This document shows, one piece after another, positions 47,301 to 60,689 of a stretch of 64,000 nucleotides of DNA. The stretch comes from Sclerurus mexicanus (lineage: Eukaryota; Chordata; Aves; Passeriformes; Furnariidae), in contig VWZF01001696.1 in the NCBI GenBank assembly GCA_013396755.1, forward strand, positions 773,052 through 837,051. Direction: 5' to 3'. Position 1 is the stretch's first letter. Each line of letters opens with the position of its first letter. The notes under the pieces are model-generated. The model had not been told where the DNA came from, ran no database searches, and worked only from the letters and a program-made list of their open reading frames with translations. The position numbers and the translations under genes were made by a program.

Positions 47301-50300
47301 CTATTTTCATCTTCTGTGGAATGATTTTCCTCCTTTACAAGAGCCATGGTCTTTGGAAACATCTAAAATTATGTCTGTACAAATTAATGCAAAGACCAGA
47401 GGGTGAGACATTCTCCTCTCCCAACATTTTTCAGTGCCCTTGTTGTCTGTGTAAGCTCAAAATGCAGTTAAGCTGAGCCAGCTGACACTACTTGTGAATC
47501 TGGGATTTTGCATTTAGACAAAACTACTCTTTCATGTTTACCTCTAAGAAAGGAGTTCAGGAACTGCAATCACAATAGGATTTACAAATGAGTCTATGAT
47601 TTTGAGCCTCGAAACAACTGTTCAGCTGCTGTCTTATCCTGGATTAGAGACTGCAGGTTCCTGGAAGCACTCTGCCTCAATGTCCTGAACAGCTAATGCC
47701 TTCTTCTTGAACCAGCCCCGCTAGACCTCTGCATGAGGTGTACTATGGGGGAACAAGACTGCCTGGGAAATACTTGACTGACTGAGCTTCACAAAAAATG
47801 TGACAAGGAAAGACAGAGGATGCAGACCCCTTTGTTGTCATCATCCTCATTTGTTCAGCACTTCTGTGATTACCTCTGGTATTGGACATCTGTAAGACAA
47901 ATACCACTTGCATCTGAGGCTACCACAACCAGATGCATAGGACAGGGTGGGAATATTCATATTTCCTCTGAATCTTGTTCTACTTGTCCAGAAGAAGTCA
48001 ATATGCAGTACTTCAGAGAGAGCATGAGGATGAAATCCCTGTCCCTGGCAAATTAGAGCATCCCACTAGAAAAGGGATACAAGGGTGCCAAGTGTCATGA
48101 ATTTTAAGTATAAAGTAAAATTGCAGCAATACTTAGGCTCTCCCCCATGCAGGTAAGTATATTGATCGCTAGTCTATAAAATAATTTCTATAACACTGGG
48201 TGCCATTCTTGGATTCAGTCACAAGTTTGTATTCTCTCTTAGCAACTATGAAAGGTCTTTTTTTAGTGTTGTCTTTTTGGTGTTTTTTTGTCATTACTTG
48301 AGTTGTATACAAAAACAAAGATTAGCCTTAAGTGATGGGGAGCTAGAAATGAACCACAGCATGATTTTAAACCAGTGAGATACCTTGTGTGGATCTATAT
48401 TTTAAAACAATATTTGACACGTAAGATTTTGAGTCCCACAGCTCATCATGAATTCTTTTCCCAGAATTTAAATCCATTTTTCTTTGTTTACACTGAAAAT
48501 ATTCTACATTCCCCAAGTACAGAAAGATACTCTGACTATAAAGTCTTGCAGTTGCAGCTTTTTCTTTTTTGTCACTTCTAGGAGCTAGAGAGTCTTATTT
48601 ATGACTTTAATATAAATTTCTTCCCTAGTGTATTTGTCATTGAGGTCTTGTCGAAACTCCTGTTCATAAAAGTTCTTTATTCCAAAGGCATTTTTCTGTA
48701 TCAGAATTTTGTCTTTTTTCATCCCTAAAAATTAAAGTTAAGGTTTTGTTGTTATTGTGTGTTAATACTCTCCATCTTCAGAATTCTTTTCAGTGACTGT
48801 GGTCCCTCTTAGATTTTATGCATGTTCTTTGCTTTAAGCTTAGAATGAACTCAAAGGGATTCCAGCTTGTCTAAGAGACTGGTAGGATGGACAAGGAATG
48901 ATTTGTGCCTCTAATTTCTCAAACTTTGGGCTGGAGACAGAGAATGATACCTAAGTACAAGTTGCTAATGTAATTTGAGATATCAGATGGCTCAGATGAC
49001 TCAAATGTCCTAGGCATTTAAAGTCTATGGCCCTTGAAATGGCACTAAAATCCTATGTTCAAGTAACTGATTCCCACCCCAAGGAGGTGGGATTAAGTCA
49101 CCTGAAGTTAGGTAGCTAAACAGATCTGTTTACACTTGAGCTGGATGCCAAGCTTGTGTTATAATGAACAGGGCTCAATTCAAGCTGGTAGCTGGAGGCA
49201 CACTATCTGAGCCTGCACATCACTCCACATTTATTTTCACCTTCCATTAAGAGTATGCAATGTCACTTGCATGTCACTCTAGCGTTGCAAGAAGTCACTG
49301 CTCAGCCAGAAGTGTGCCAAAGGCACTGTACAATTGTTCTCTTTTCAAACAAAGTGGGTTTTCTTGGGCATGCATGTGCTGGGTGTGAGGTGTGCTGAAA
49401 AATTAGCCAGAGCCAGACAAAAGCTTTGCATCCACAGCCCCCCATGCAAGGTCCCATGACCGTGGCAGAGTATGAACCTTGCAGACTTCATGTCCTTCTT
49501 GGTCCAGGCCATCATGTGTTCCCACACTTCTGCAGGTCAGCAGCGGTGCCATCCCTGGGAAACAGAGCTGTGGGATCATGGGATCACTGGCATCTCCAGG
49601 AAGGAAAAGGCCTGCCACCAGACACAGCAGCATGCAGCAGGCATGCAGTGACTGGCAGCAGAGGCACCAGAGGGAATCTGCTGGATGCAGGAGATGAGAA
49701 TGCTGTGGGGCAGACACAGGCCTACCACAGGCACATTTTGCTCTCCAGGATGCCAAGTGAGAGCAGACTGAAGAATAACCAACATGCACAGACAGAACCA
49801 AGGCATGAGTTTGATCTGCAACATGTACCCCTGTGAGACTATGAACATCCTCAAGTAATACTTGGAGAGACTAGGTGGACCATGAAGCATCCATCCTTCT
49901 TTTGTAAAGCTGAAACTTCTCTAAAACTTTAGTAAAAACCAGAACCAATTAAAAAAAAAAAAACAACAAAAAAACTAAACAACCAGACTCATTGCACAAA
50001 TTATTATTTCAAATTATTTTTGTGATCATAAATACTGTCCTGCTATCACTCTTTGGGTAACAGATCATGCTAGCTAGTGCTGTGAGGTTGTGATGGGCAT
50101 ACCTACCTGGACCTGCCAAGATACGTGTGCTAACAGGTCAAAACTTATTGATGATAAAAATTTCAAATAACCCTTTGCACTGAAGCTTGAATTTTGATAC
50201 ATTTTGAAAAACTGGTCAAGATGTCCCATCTGGACTTTTTGATTATACATTCTATCTTAAAATGGGGAATAGTTAGGGCCAGAATCATGTCAACTACTTG

Positions 50301-52097
50301 GAGGCTTTGAAGTATGTCCACGTCTTATAAGTGTAAGCCTTTATCTGACTAGATATAGCTCCGGTATGTGTTTTAAGGATATAATTATTACTAAGATGCT
50401 GAAGATAATGTCCCAACAACATATTTTTATTCCCAAAGAACTAACCAGTTTATCTTATTGCCATAGCAAATGCCTTAAGAAAAGTGAACAGACTAGATAA
50501 TTTTAACAGCTTTTTTTTTTTTCCTAGGGGAATGTTGAAAACTGCTTTTAAACATCACCCACATTTATTCAATATGCAACACATTACAAGAACGTCAAGT
50601 TGTCACTACAGCAGCAATGGGAAGATGTTTTTCAAAAGAAATTTATGCAGCAGAACAAATTCTGAAAAGTATTTTCTTTGTCTTTTCTGCTTTGTGGACT
50701 TATTTTCTTGAATGATGTGAATAGTCTCCTAACGTTGAATCACAGCTGACAAAATTACCTGCAAAGAGTCAGACACGGATGACTTTTTTCCTTAAAGCAC
50801 CAAGAGTGACACTTACTTCACAGAGGAAAAGAGAAGGAGTTGTAGAAAAGAAGTTTCTTCACAGCATTGCTAAGGTGAGAACTGTTTGTGCTGAGTACAT
50901 AAATGTACAGGGGTTGAACAGCAGAAAACACTGGCCTTGACAGAGCCAAGGTCTATGGCTGCCCATGTAGTATGGCACTCAGCATATACTGCCACCCCTG
51001 CAGCTGACATTGGAGAAGTCAAGAGTGTCTGATAGTGCAACCTTAAGTGCAAAGTCAACGATTTATCTACCATCATTGCCAAAAGTTGCATTGATATTTT
51101 AATGTGTTGTGACTTTTATTGTTTTGGGGTTTTTTTGGTAGGACAGTAGTATTTATAAGTAGATGAAAGAAGGACAGGATCATGCAGGTATGAAGAGTAA
51201 GACAGGAGAAAAGAGAGTTACAGTCAGACATGAAAGAGCAACATTAACATTCTGTTGGAAAACATTCGAGTAAGTTTTCTCCCAAAATTATAAGTACAAA
51301 ATAAGACTGAGTTTTGACTCCTTTTTTAATAAGTAGTCTGGACAGTCCACTCTTACTGTGGGACAAATCAAGTCCTTGAATTGTTGATGTTGGGGATAAC
51401 TGAAATTTCTTTGCACTCTGAGGCCAGCTTTATGTCACCTCATGCCTGTACTCTTGTGGGTACCAAATGGTCTTTCAGAGTAATTTTCACAATTACTGAA
51501 AACAGTGTACCTATGTATACAGGTATGAGGAGAAATGGCAAAGCTCTATAATAAATAGAAATTATGATTACTTTTTTGTACTTGCTGATCAGGGTGCAAT
51601 ACAAAGTACTGCGTATTAAGCAGTAACCCAACACTTACCTTCTAAAGAGGCTTCAAAAAAAGGTATCATAAGCCTATTTTTCATCCTAAGAGATATGATT
51701 GACTATTTCATTTTTTTTTCAGTGTCAGCAAAACTGCTAAACCCAGATTGCCATTTCTAAATGTCAGGATGAAACAGATAGCAAAGTTCATCTGCAATTT
51801 CACTCTATGGAAAGACCTGTGGTATCATCTAGGTCAGAAAAAACAGTCTAAATACTCTAAAATTAATATATTACTTAGCTACAGGTGTCCTGGGAGAAGA
51901 AATGCACATCAGCTTCTAGCAAATCAATCCGTGGCAAGTTTCTTAGTGAAAAACAAGCAAGCAATTGTGGTGACCCAGCTTTAGATATCTATTTTAACCA
52001 GCAACAGAATGTTGGGCTGAAAACACTAGAATACAAATCCTTGAAGACTGTGATCTCACCTTCATGGCTTCTAAAAGACCTTTTGTATCATTCACTC
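47301..52097. other. Unique sequence, no gene recognised
   Basis: The GC-richer segment 49430-49850 carries overlapping long open frames on both strands (136 codons plus, 132 codons minus), none with a recognisable domain. An A-rich tract lies at 49948-49978 and a T-rich tract ending in CCTAG at 50510-50527. No transposon body is recognised. Confidence 0.45.
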
Positions 52098-52111
52098 TTT
52101 TTTTTTTTTTN
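52098..52111. other. Poly-T run ending in an ambiguous base
   Basis: Thirteen T precede the only N in the window (52111), and 'gcagcac' follows. The N most likely marks homopolymer length uncertainty in the assembly. Together they could also form a splice-acceptor-like tract (T-run, N, GCAG), so the base matters slightly for interpretation. Confidence 0.9.
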
Positions 52112-53679
52112 GCAGCACTTAGTTACATTTCAAGAGGCTTTAATTAACCTCTCCTCTTTGGGTTAGACTCAAACAATTTACACCCAAAAATTATTAAAAA
52201 ATGCTTAGTCTTCTTAACTTAGTTATCAGTCTGAAGTCTGATAACTTCAACTCAAACATAGAAGAGGGGAAACATCTTTTATCCTTACAGAATATTACTA
52301 GAGGTTGTATAGTAATAATATCCAAAGGACACTTTAAAGACTCGCAGATGAGTTTCCTTAGGCAAATCTTTTTCCTTTAGAGCACACACTGTAGGTTTAA
52401 TTTGAAGCCACTCAGATCATGTTATTACTTTCTGTAGAAAAGCTGTAAAAACATATTTTGTATAAGCAGAAACCATAAAACCATCCCAGTGTTAGTTTAT
52501 TTCTAAATACCTTGAAATAACAGTGGGGAAAAAAAGATAAAATAAAGCAAAAAGAGAAAAAAATTCATCTATGTCATGCTGTACCCAGTAAATATCGTAA
52601 GGTTAGATTCCTCAATCTACTGTAGTCATCCTGCTACAAAATTCTGCATCATGGATCCTGCAATGTTTCCCACTTCTGCTGATGTGGGCAACTTTTGGGT
52701 AGGTGATATTTTTGCTGCCCTGAGAGCTGGAGAGGAGTTCTGGCAAGCACTAGATGAAATTTCTTTAGAGATGGAGAGGACACATCCCTCTCAAAAAATA
52801 TATTAATCTATCCCTTACAGTAATTCCCTATGTTATGTTTTTAGTAAAATTTTAGTTCTCCTTCATAAGAAGTCATCAGAATATGATTTAGAAAATCATA
52901 AACTTTAAATATTTTGGCATGAAATATCTTCTTATACCCTAACACCAGGTTATTGTACTTGTTTGCCAGGCTGGATGAAATTTCACCTCTTGAAATAGAT
53001 TGCTATTTTGCTGTCCATTTCAGGAAAATGAAGAATTCCTATAGTGAGCACTTCTTTGTTCTAAAAGTATTGAAACAGTCCGTGACACAAGGGCTTAATT
53101 GTTATAAATGAAGGCAACCACAGTCTTCAGTCACTAATTGCTGAATCTATACTTTCTTGATACAAGAAAGTAAGAATCGTCATAGAACAAATAAACTCTA
53201 ACAAGTAGTCATTCAAAATCCAGAGTAAAGAGTAAAACGCATTGTGTGATTAAACTGCTGAAGACTGATGTCTGATATTTTCTGAGTATGCACTCAAATA
53301 AAGGCTTTAAATAAAAATTGCAGATTGGAGAAATGCATACCGGATGCTCACTTGGTCAAGAAGGAAAATACGAATTGAGTACACAATTTTTTTTCTGTAA
53401 GTGATGAAAATGCAGGAGTCCTGTGCTTCACTGTGCTTCAAGTAAGCAATTGAAAATTCAAAATGAACTCCTCTTAGGAAGAAAACTCATAATTTGCACA
53501 GTCACCTTTATTCACTGTCACGAGGTTCCTCTGGCAGCCTGTCAAACCACCTGCCACAGAACAGGGATGGCAAGTTATGTGGCATTCCCTTGGCATGTGG
53601 GTTTTTCCGGATCTGACATTTGATTATACTCTTCATTCTTTACAAATAAAAAGGCTGTATATATTTTTAACTAGAATGC

Positions 53680-53760
53680 TAGTGTGTGTATGCACACATT
53701 ATGTATAATGAGTACATACACTAAATTATAATATATAATGTATATCACACTAATATAGCT
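53680..53760. repeat. AT/TG-rich low-complexity patch
   Basis: Interleaved 'gtgtgtatgcacaca' and 'ataatatataatgtatat' words without a fixed unit. Confidence 0.7.
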
Positions 53761-54679
53761 ACAGTACATATAAGATATGAAAGACATTGCATATTTCTAG
53801 AAAACTGTCAAAACCAGACTTTGAATCACTGCTGATTATTGTTCTATGATTTAAAAAGATGAGTGTTACTTTCCAAACTGACATTTTTCTAATGCATTTT
53901 GTAGATAGATACTGTCCCCAGGCAAGGCACATGTAAGATGCCACTGTTATCAGGTGCATGGTTTATTCCCTAATCTGCACAGGAACAGGCACACAACCCA
54001 CTATGAAGAAGCCAAAGGGAGCAGCTTTCCCCAGCTCATTGCTTCATGGAGGCTGTGTAACATCAACAAGGTGTTGGCAGGTCTTTCCCTTGTGCCCCTC
54101 ACCTCTTTCCACTCATGCATTCAATCGCACTTCTTCATTAAATCATTGCCATTCTCTGCATAAAGACCTGGGAGGCTCATGGTACTTCACAGCACCCCTC
54201 AAACAGCATCAGCTCTGGAAGGAGTGGGAACAGCCCATGTGAACAGAGAAGTTTAGGGAGGTGCCTTTGCCTTTAGAGCCCTTTCACTAAAGGCCTGACT
54301 GAGGACATGCTGCCAATAGATTACTTCTGTGACAATCTTTATTTCTAGGGCCACTTCGCAGCACAGCACGTTGCCAACAGACAAAGGACATTGTCCCCAG
54401 CAGGAGATGACACAGAGGCTCAGATGACACAACACCTTTTCCCTTTCCCTCTTTCCTTCTGCAGAAAGGGAAAACAGCTGACAGATCCTGATGTGAAGCC
54501 AGGTCCCAAGCCAGGTCCACCCACACCTCCAGCATGATGTGGCTGGCATCCAGGATCTAAATGAAGGAGTCCAAACCACTGCATTTCCCTGTCCCATTCA
54601 AAGCAGGGAGTATACAGTCATATTCAGCCATTCCTGGGGCACCAGCCTTTTCAGCAATGATATGCCCTCTTTCTAAATA

Positions 54680-54745
54680 GGGAAATAAGAGAAAAAGAGA
54701 AGAAGGGAGAACGGAAGAGGAGGAAGAGGAGGAGGCGGATGATGA
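54680..54745 (+). repeat. Purine-rich (GAA/GAGGA) tract
   Basis: Nearly pure A/G for about 60 bases, ending in GGAGGAGGCGGATGATGAT. Polypurine tracts can form triplex DNA, and no other role is visible. Confidence 0.8.
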
Positions 54746-56129
54746 TAGGTTTCTGTAAATTCTCTCCCTTCTTCTGTGACTGGAAATAAGAGGTATCTAC
54801 AATTTCCACAAGCTCAGAGGTGGTGCAGGTAGGGAGCCCTGTCCACAGCCCTGCCCACAGCCTCCCATCCTCTGTGACTGACAGTGGTGCATTTCTTGCT
54901 AGGGGGTGGAAGGGGTGGTCACCAGCAAGTCACCTGGTTTGTTTGCAGAAAGACATGGGTAATATTTAGGAAGGAGAAGTGACACCACAGTTAATAAACA
55001 CATCTTTCACTATTATTTAAATATTTACAGAGTTCAGTAGTTGTTTAGTGCAAAAAAGCTATGCAGAACCGATGCAAGATTTGGCACCAGCAGGGCTTTG
55101 GATGGGAATCACTGAGAGAAAGTTACGCTGCTTTCTAAAATAAATTTATTTACCATCACTGCTGCAGAAAAGCGATCAGTGGAAGTATGAGAAAATACTG
55201 GAAATTGACATGTATATGGAGGAAGATTAATTGGGAAGCCTAAGAAACAAAAATTAGTGTTGCCCTCACCTTAACTTACTATTCCACATCTTAAATTTTT
55301 ATGTAAGAAATTAAATAATTTTTATATTTTGGCCTAACTGGGAGATGATCTCAGAACATTTTTTTATGGAGTACTCTCCTACTTGTAAATTGGTCTTGCT
55401 TGTATCTCATACCTAGGGCAACAGTGAACATTTTTTTATTCAATAGTCATGAAAGAACACTTACAATGTAGAAGAAACTATGCTGATACATCTGTGCCCT
55501 TTAGGACCCATTAAAACTACATTGGAATTGTTAAAAAAATATTTGTCTTTCTGCTTTTTATTAACCTTTCAATAGATGGCTAGTATGATTTCTTTTTTCC
55601 CCCAGAAATATCTGGTTTAGAGTTGAACTTCTTTTTTATTTGTTTAACTGTATGGGATGAATTAGGCTTCAGTTTGAAGAATATTTTTACTGCCTGAAGA
55701 AATCATATTAATATGACATTAATATCTGTCTCTTCTTATTATTAACAGGAGTTTCCAGAATTTGACTTTGAAGCACTGGTATATTTTTATAATTTTTTTT
55801 CCATTGAAAGAAACTTCATATATGTCAAAAATCCTACATATTAAGACTAATCATTAAAATATGTTTCGATGCAATGGGACCTCTGTATTATAGTATCCTA
55901 ACCTGCTGTTTAACATCAGTTACATCAGTGAGATGCCATGTATTCAAAATGCTTCATGGCATGGGAAAGCAGACTTTTTTCTGTTGTTTATTTTCACAAT
56001 TGGGCAAGTGTGTCCAACAGCTGATCTTCGTGTCCTTCCTATCTCCAAATCAAATTTGAAAATTGGATATGATAATAGACCTAATATGATAAAGCAGATT
56101 ACTTACTTAATATAGCATGATGCCAAGTT

Positions 56130-56350
56130 TGCCAATTAGTTGTCTTTCTAAATCACTGTACAAGGAGGTGGCTATTACCAGAGTGTCGGTTTTACTCTAA
56201 TTAGAATCCAGTTTTCACGAAGAATAATTGCCTGCTAGAACAAATGCATGGAAGTCCTTCAGTTATTAAAATCCCTGTTCATCAAATATGCAGGCAACTC
56301 TCGCAGTTTGATCAAATGCTGTGGAATATGCTACACGCATTACTATAAAT
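56130..56350. promoter_or_regulatory. Possible conserved non-coding element (hypothesis)
   Basis: The block has several homeodomain-type sites (CCAATTAG, TCTAATTAGA, AATAATTG), an octamer-like AAATGCATGG, and four CpG (near 56187, 56219, 56300, 56337) in CpG-poor surroundings. This mix is common in developmental enhancers. It is suggestive only. Confidence 0.2.
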
Positions 56351-58858
56351 AAATACAAAATTCCAGTAAAATCAACTAAAAAATAAGAATGTATAGTGAA
56401 GTTTCTAATCTCAGCAGCAGAAAATATTATTAAAAAAAAATTTCTTTGAAAATTTAGACTCCCATTTGTTTGCTATCTGCCAGAGCTGAAGAATGTCAAG
56501 ACGATTTATCTTTTGTATGTGGAACATCAGTGACTGATGGATAATACAAATGACTGTTTGAGAACTAAATTCTGAAGTAGATGCTATTATACACTCTATG
56601 CCAGTTAACTGAGTGCTGCTGTATCTTATTATTACCTAAGAGTCTCATTTTTTTAACAAAAACAAACCCTGCTATTATTCTGATTAAAGTTGATAATCAA
56701 ACCACTAACAGAACACATTTTCATTAAATGAGTGCAGCTCTCTTCAAATGTTTTGTGAGGTCTTGTCTTGTTTACTCAAGTTTCATTTATGTGAGGAAAA
56801 AACAGGTTGAAAGCCTCTGGCAATGTCAAAATAGCTCATTATGACATCTTTAAATGAAAGTCTTATACTTTCCTTTTTGAAATGGCTTTTTACTTTGGTT
56901 TTTGTGCTTCATACAGATATATGTGAGATGCATAAAAAATCTAAATTGGAAAGATTTGATCCATCTGAAACTATATATTTTTCATTTTGAAGAACACTTT
57001 AATATTGAAGTTTTCCAGAACTGGGATAAAAATATTTCTAGAAAACTCATTTGGAAGCACTTTCATTCTCCATATAGCAGACATGTTATCAGAGTCATAG
57101 GTTAAATGGCCTCTCTACACTGACATCTACCCTCAGAGTGGGAACAGACATGAAATCTTTAAGACAAGAAGATTTTGCATGTCAGTTTGAAATTCAGAGA
57201 TAAGCACTTCTCTCTGGTGATTTAATTTTGCAATTTTTGAAGCTCAGAGCTGAAACAAAAGAGCCACATCCTCTATTTTCTTTAAACAGCTCTCATCCAC
57301 CCTGCAAGGGAGATACAGACAGTCTTCTGGAGAAAATGAAAATTAACCCTTTGAAAACTGAAAAAGATTCAAGTCTTGCCTTTCAAAATTTCCTCCAAAC
57401 AATGCAGTGGTCCTTGGCTTGTGCAAAATGAGGCTTAGCTATCTCCGAGTGATTGTCAGTGATTCTCTGCCAAGTTATCTTTGAGACCGCAGAGAAATGG
57501 AAGCAGAAATAGGTGAAAATTAAGAATGTTGTTCTAAAAACAGATGCAAAATAAACAAATCACACTGAAAAATTACATTTTTCAGGTGTCCCAGTTCATT
57601 TTCCGCGGACCAGACTTCCCAAAGAGACCCACATCCCCTGGCCCCTTGGCCACAGTAAAGGCAGACTGTGGTCCAAATTGTCACCCTGTCTGATCCCGTT
57701 TTGCAGCTGACATCAGCTGATTACATGCAGCTAGCACACAGGAGAGGCCTGATGCCAGCCAGGAGGAAGGGACATGGAAAGCTTCCTGCTCAGCTGCTGG
57801 CATGACCTGCTACCTTGCTTCTCCCACATGACAGCCAAGAGGAATAAGAGAGAGCTGGTGACAGAGCAGCTCTAAGCAGTTCTAAGTTTTTTACTGTCAC
57901 AATTGTCTACAGTTGGGGAATGCACTTGATGTGACCATCCTAAACCTCTTCAGGGATGCTTCTGTGGAAGCCATGCTGAGTCAGCACAGACCATGACACA
58001 AACAGGGTGAAGATGTTCTGCTTGATCTTGTGGTTTCACCCTCCTAGACCCACATCTCTGGACAGCAATGGATAGTCTTGTGTGTGGCATCTAAAAATGA
58101 GAAGCAGCTGTTAAAACATTGGCAGCCCATGGTGTCTCTCTGCTGCAGCAGCTGCTCCTGTTCACAAAGCATGGGCAAGAGGAAGGAATGACATGCAAGA
58201 CAAACTGACCATCAAGGCTTTTGAAGGTGGTGAGTGATAGACAGAGGTACCACTGCAATATTTCTCACAGGAAAAAGAATGACTCAGGCAACTCTGCATG
58301 GCCAACTGAAGCTTCTGGTCAGGGGAAATGGAAGTTGCCAATGTGCCGAGCACATCAGAACCAACTGCAGAGTTTCCAAAAGCAAACTTTGGCTGTGCGA
58401 GGCTCTGAGCCCTTCTGTCTTCAGAGATTAAGCAGATACACAGGACTTGTTGAAAATCCATAAAGTCTGGGAGGTAGGATAAATCAGAGCTTGCACAGTG
58501 CTAGTTTGTAATGTGATTCTTCTTCGTTTTGTCCCCAGAATAAGTGATCATCAGGTTGAGTATCAGTTTATCAGTAGGAAAACCAGAATGATTTAAAATA
58601 GGTTATTAAAAAGGCAAATATATAAACAAATTGAGTTAATCTCTATGCTTTTCTTGGTTTCTGCTGTTTATGAAGTATATGGCAAATTTATTTCCTTTCA
58701 CTATTTTTTCCCAATAACCTAGCTAAGTAAACACAGTTCTAACAGTATTTATATATAATAATAATGAACATAAGCTTCTGCATCAACAATTTAAGTAACC
58801 TTTGCGAAACATAATAAAAAACTACAGAGTAAGTAAAAAGCTTACCTTTTTCTGTTTT

Positions 58859-58875
58859 GTTTTTTTTTTTTATAG
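58859..58875 (+). other. Strong splice-acceptor-like tract
   Basis: A T-run preceded by 'cttacctttttctgttttg' ends in TATAG at 58875. The pyrimidine tract exceeds 25 bases with few interruptions. Confidence 0.4.
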
Positions 58876-58953
58876 GGAGTGGAATTCGTAATAAATTCCA
58901 CTTTACAAGAAATTTATAGTATTGTAGCGAAGACTATCAGGAGAACCAGTTAA
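58876..58953 (+). other. Candidate terminal exon frame (hypothesis)
   Basis: After the acceptor, 25 codons stay open to TAA (58951-58953), reading GVEFVINSTLQEI then YSIVAKTIRRTS. The other two frames close sooner. Two CpG occur in the frame. A hairpin with 9-base arms (AGTGGAATT/AATTCCACT, 58878-58902) sits at its start. I recognise no protein. An open run of this length is not rare, and there is no nearby canonical AATAAA downstream. Confidence 0.15.
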
Positions 58954-60689
58954 AAACTTTTACATGACTTCCTGTTTACAGTAGTCCTGCTGTATTATAA
59001 TAATAGCACTCAGGTATTGGAAAGATTTCCCACATGTTGCAAGTGTAGTTGAATTCTGATATTTGATACTCTGACATCCACTCCTTACAATTCATTCCAT
59101 GTTGACTTTTAATACTGTGCAGTTCTACCAGAGCAATGCAAACAAACTGCAGTACAGGTGATTATACAGACTAAATTTAGAGGTAGACCTCCAGAGATGA
59201 AAAGCTGGATAAGTATTCCATTGGATACAGGTTTGTGCTCAGAAAACTCTAAATTCACTTGTCTCTGATAAATGTAACCATTAACTTAGTAAACAGCACC
59301 AAGACAGTGGAAAAATAACATGAAAAAAAGATATTTTAAGACATAGGTGCTATGTACTTTATGTTCACTATATATACTCTGTGGTTTGTGGTTTGAAACA
59401 AAAGCAATGGCTCAATAATTTCTCCACAATAATGATAATAACCTTGTATACCAGTAGCCCACCAATGAACTATGGCCAGAAATGAGTCTCCAGGTCCATA
59501 TTCTCAGTTGGTTAAAGGGTCAAAGGTGTTGCACAGACAACATTTCCTGCTAACTCATTGAAAGTTAACATTCCCTTGTTGTTCATAGGAATTTGGATTT
59601 AATGTATAACTTAGAGTGGTGAAAGAAGGAAGTTTTTGAGCATCTGTAGCACAGTAGACTAACAGGGCCAGCTGTTCATGAAAATTCATGAGTCTGAGAC
59701 TGAGCCCGAGGCACATTCTACAGCATCCCTTCATAATCCCTGTGTAACATACATGGGGATTTTATCCTACCTTCCCAAAACAGTGCATCTGACGAATTCC
59801 CCTGCCTCTTACAGCTGAAGCCATGCAGCTTAAGTCATCTTCCAGGTGAGTGATGAGAAAAGGGGCAAAGTTGTAGACGAACCTTGGTTTGTTAAAGTGG
59901 TGGAAGAACCTTGGTTTGAACAAGATATGAACAAGGTGCTTGCAAACTTTCAAATACTGTATTGAATTAGTGAATAAGTAGATAAATTATTTTGGTAGAG
60001 AGGGAAAAAGACTGTCAACATCCCCTAGAGGAGAGAGGAATATCACTTATGTGAGCACACACTCAGAAGATTGCACTTCAGACTGATATTTTACAATGTA
60101 AAACAGTAGTATGACTTGGCTTTGGTATGGGTTTAATCCACTCCTTTTCATATTGCTATTTCCATTTTTTTCCATATTTGCTTCAATTCAGGGTTGTTTT
60201 GTTTTGTCTTTAAAAAAAAAAAAAAAGCGGTGCTCAATTGCTAGATTAAATTTTTTAAGGCATTTTAAAATTATCTGCAGGATAACTGAGTAAGATTTAG
60301 ATTGGTTGTGTTTAATAACAGATGTTTGTTAGTACTGTAGAGCAATATAACAAGATGCTACCAAATGTTCCATTTGAAATGCATACTTGTTATAAGAAGA
60401 ACATTTAATTGATTTATCCTGTGGTAATAATTTTTTTTACTCTTAGTCATGCATTAAAATAGATATATTTTACACAATGACAAATGTCCAAAACATCTCA
60501 CTGACTAAGTAACATCCTCTTGTGTTGGAGTTATCCTAGCTGTGAGAACAGTCCTTTCCATCTGTGGTAGATGATCGAAGAATAAGCAAACTGTGTTGTT
60601 TCAGAATAGAGAGGAAGAGTAGATGTATTTAATCACGGGCTTTTAAATCACATTAGAGATGATAGCAGAAAACCGCCAAAAATTGAGGG
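58954..60689. other. Unique sequence, no gene recognised
   Basis: AT-rich, with a short direct repeat 'gaaccttggtttg' (59879 and 59906) and a 15-base A run (60212-60226). No transposon body is recognised. Confidence 0.55.

Larger units (their letters stand above)
52112..58858. other. Unique sequence, no gene recognised
   Basis: Open frames are short. One (52576-52806) ends in an acidic stretch FWQALDEISLEMERTH, but I recognise no family. Low-complexity patches lie at 53680-53760 (AT/TG) and 54680-54745 (purine-rich). The segment 57590-58160 is GC-richer. A CNE-like block at 56130-56350 is listed separately. Confidence 0.45.

Noticed and set aside
52221..52246. Nine-base inverted repeat AGTTATCAG/CTGATAACT
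   Set aside because: Within chance expectation and not linked to any feature.
53150..53172. Ten-base perfect inverted repeat with 3-base loop (TACTTTCTTG/CAAGAAAGTA)
   Set aside because: About one such repeat is expected by chance in the window. No adjacent terminator or gene.
55750..55780. Possible 30-base microexon (EFPEFDFEAL) between AACAG and GTATAT
   Set aside because: Weak pyrimidine tract and poor donor. Such short flanked frames are frequent in AT-rich DNA.
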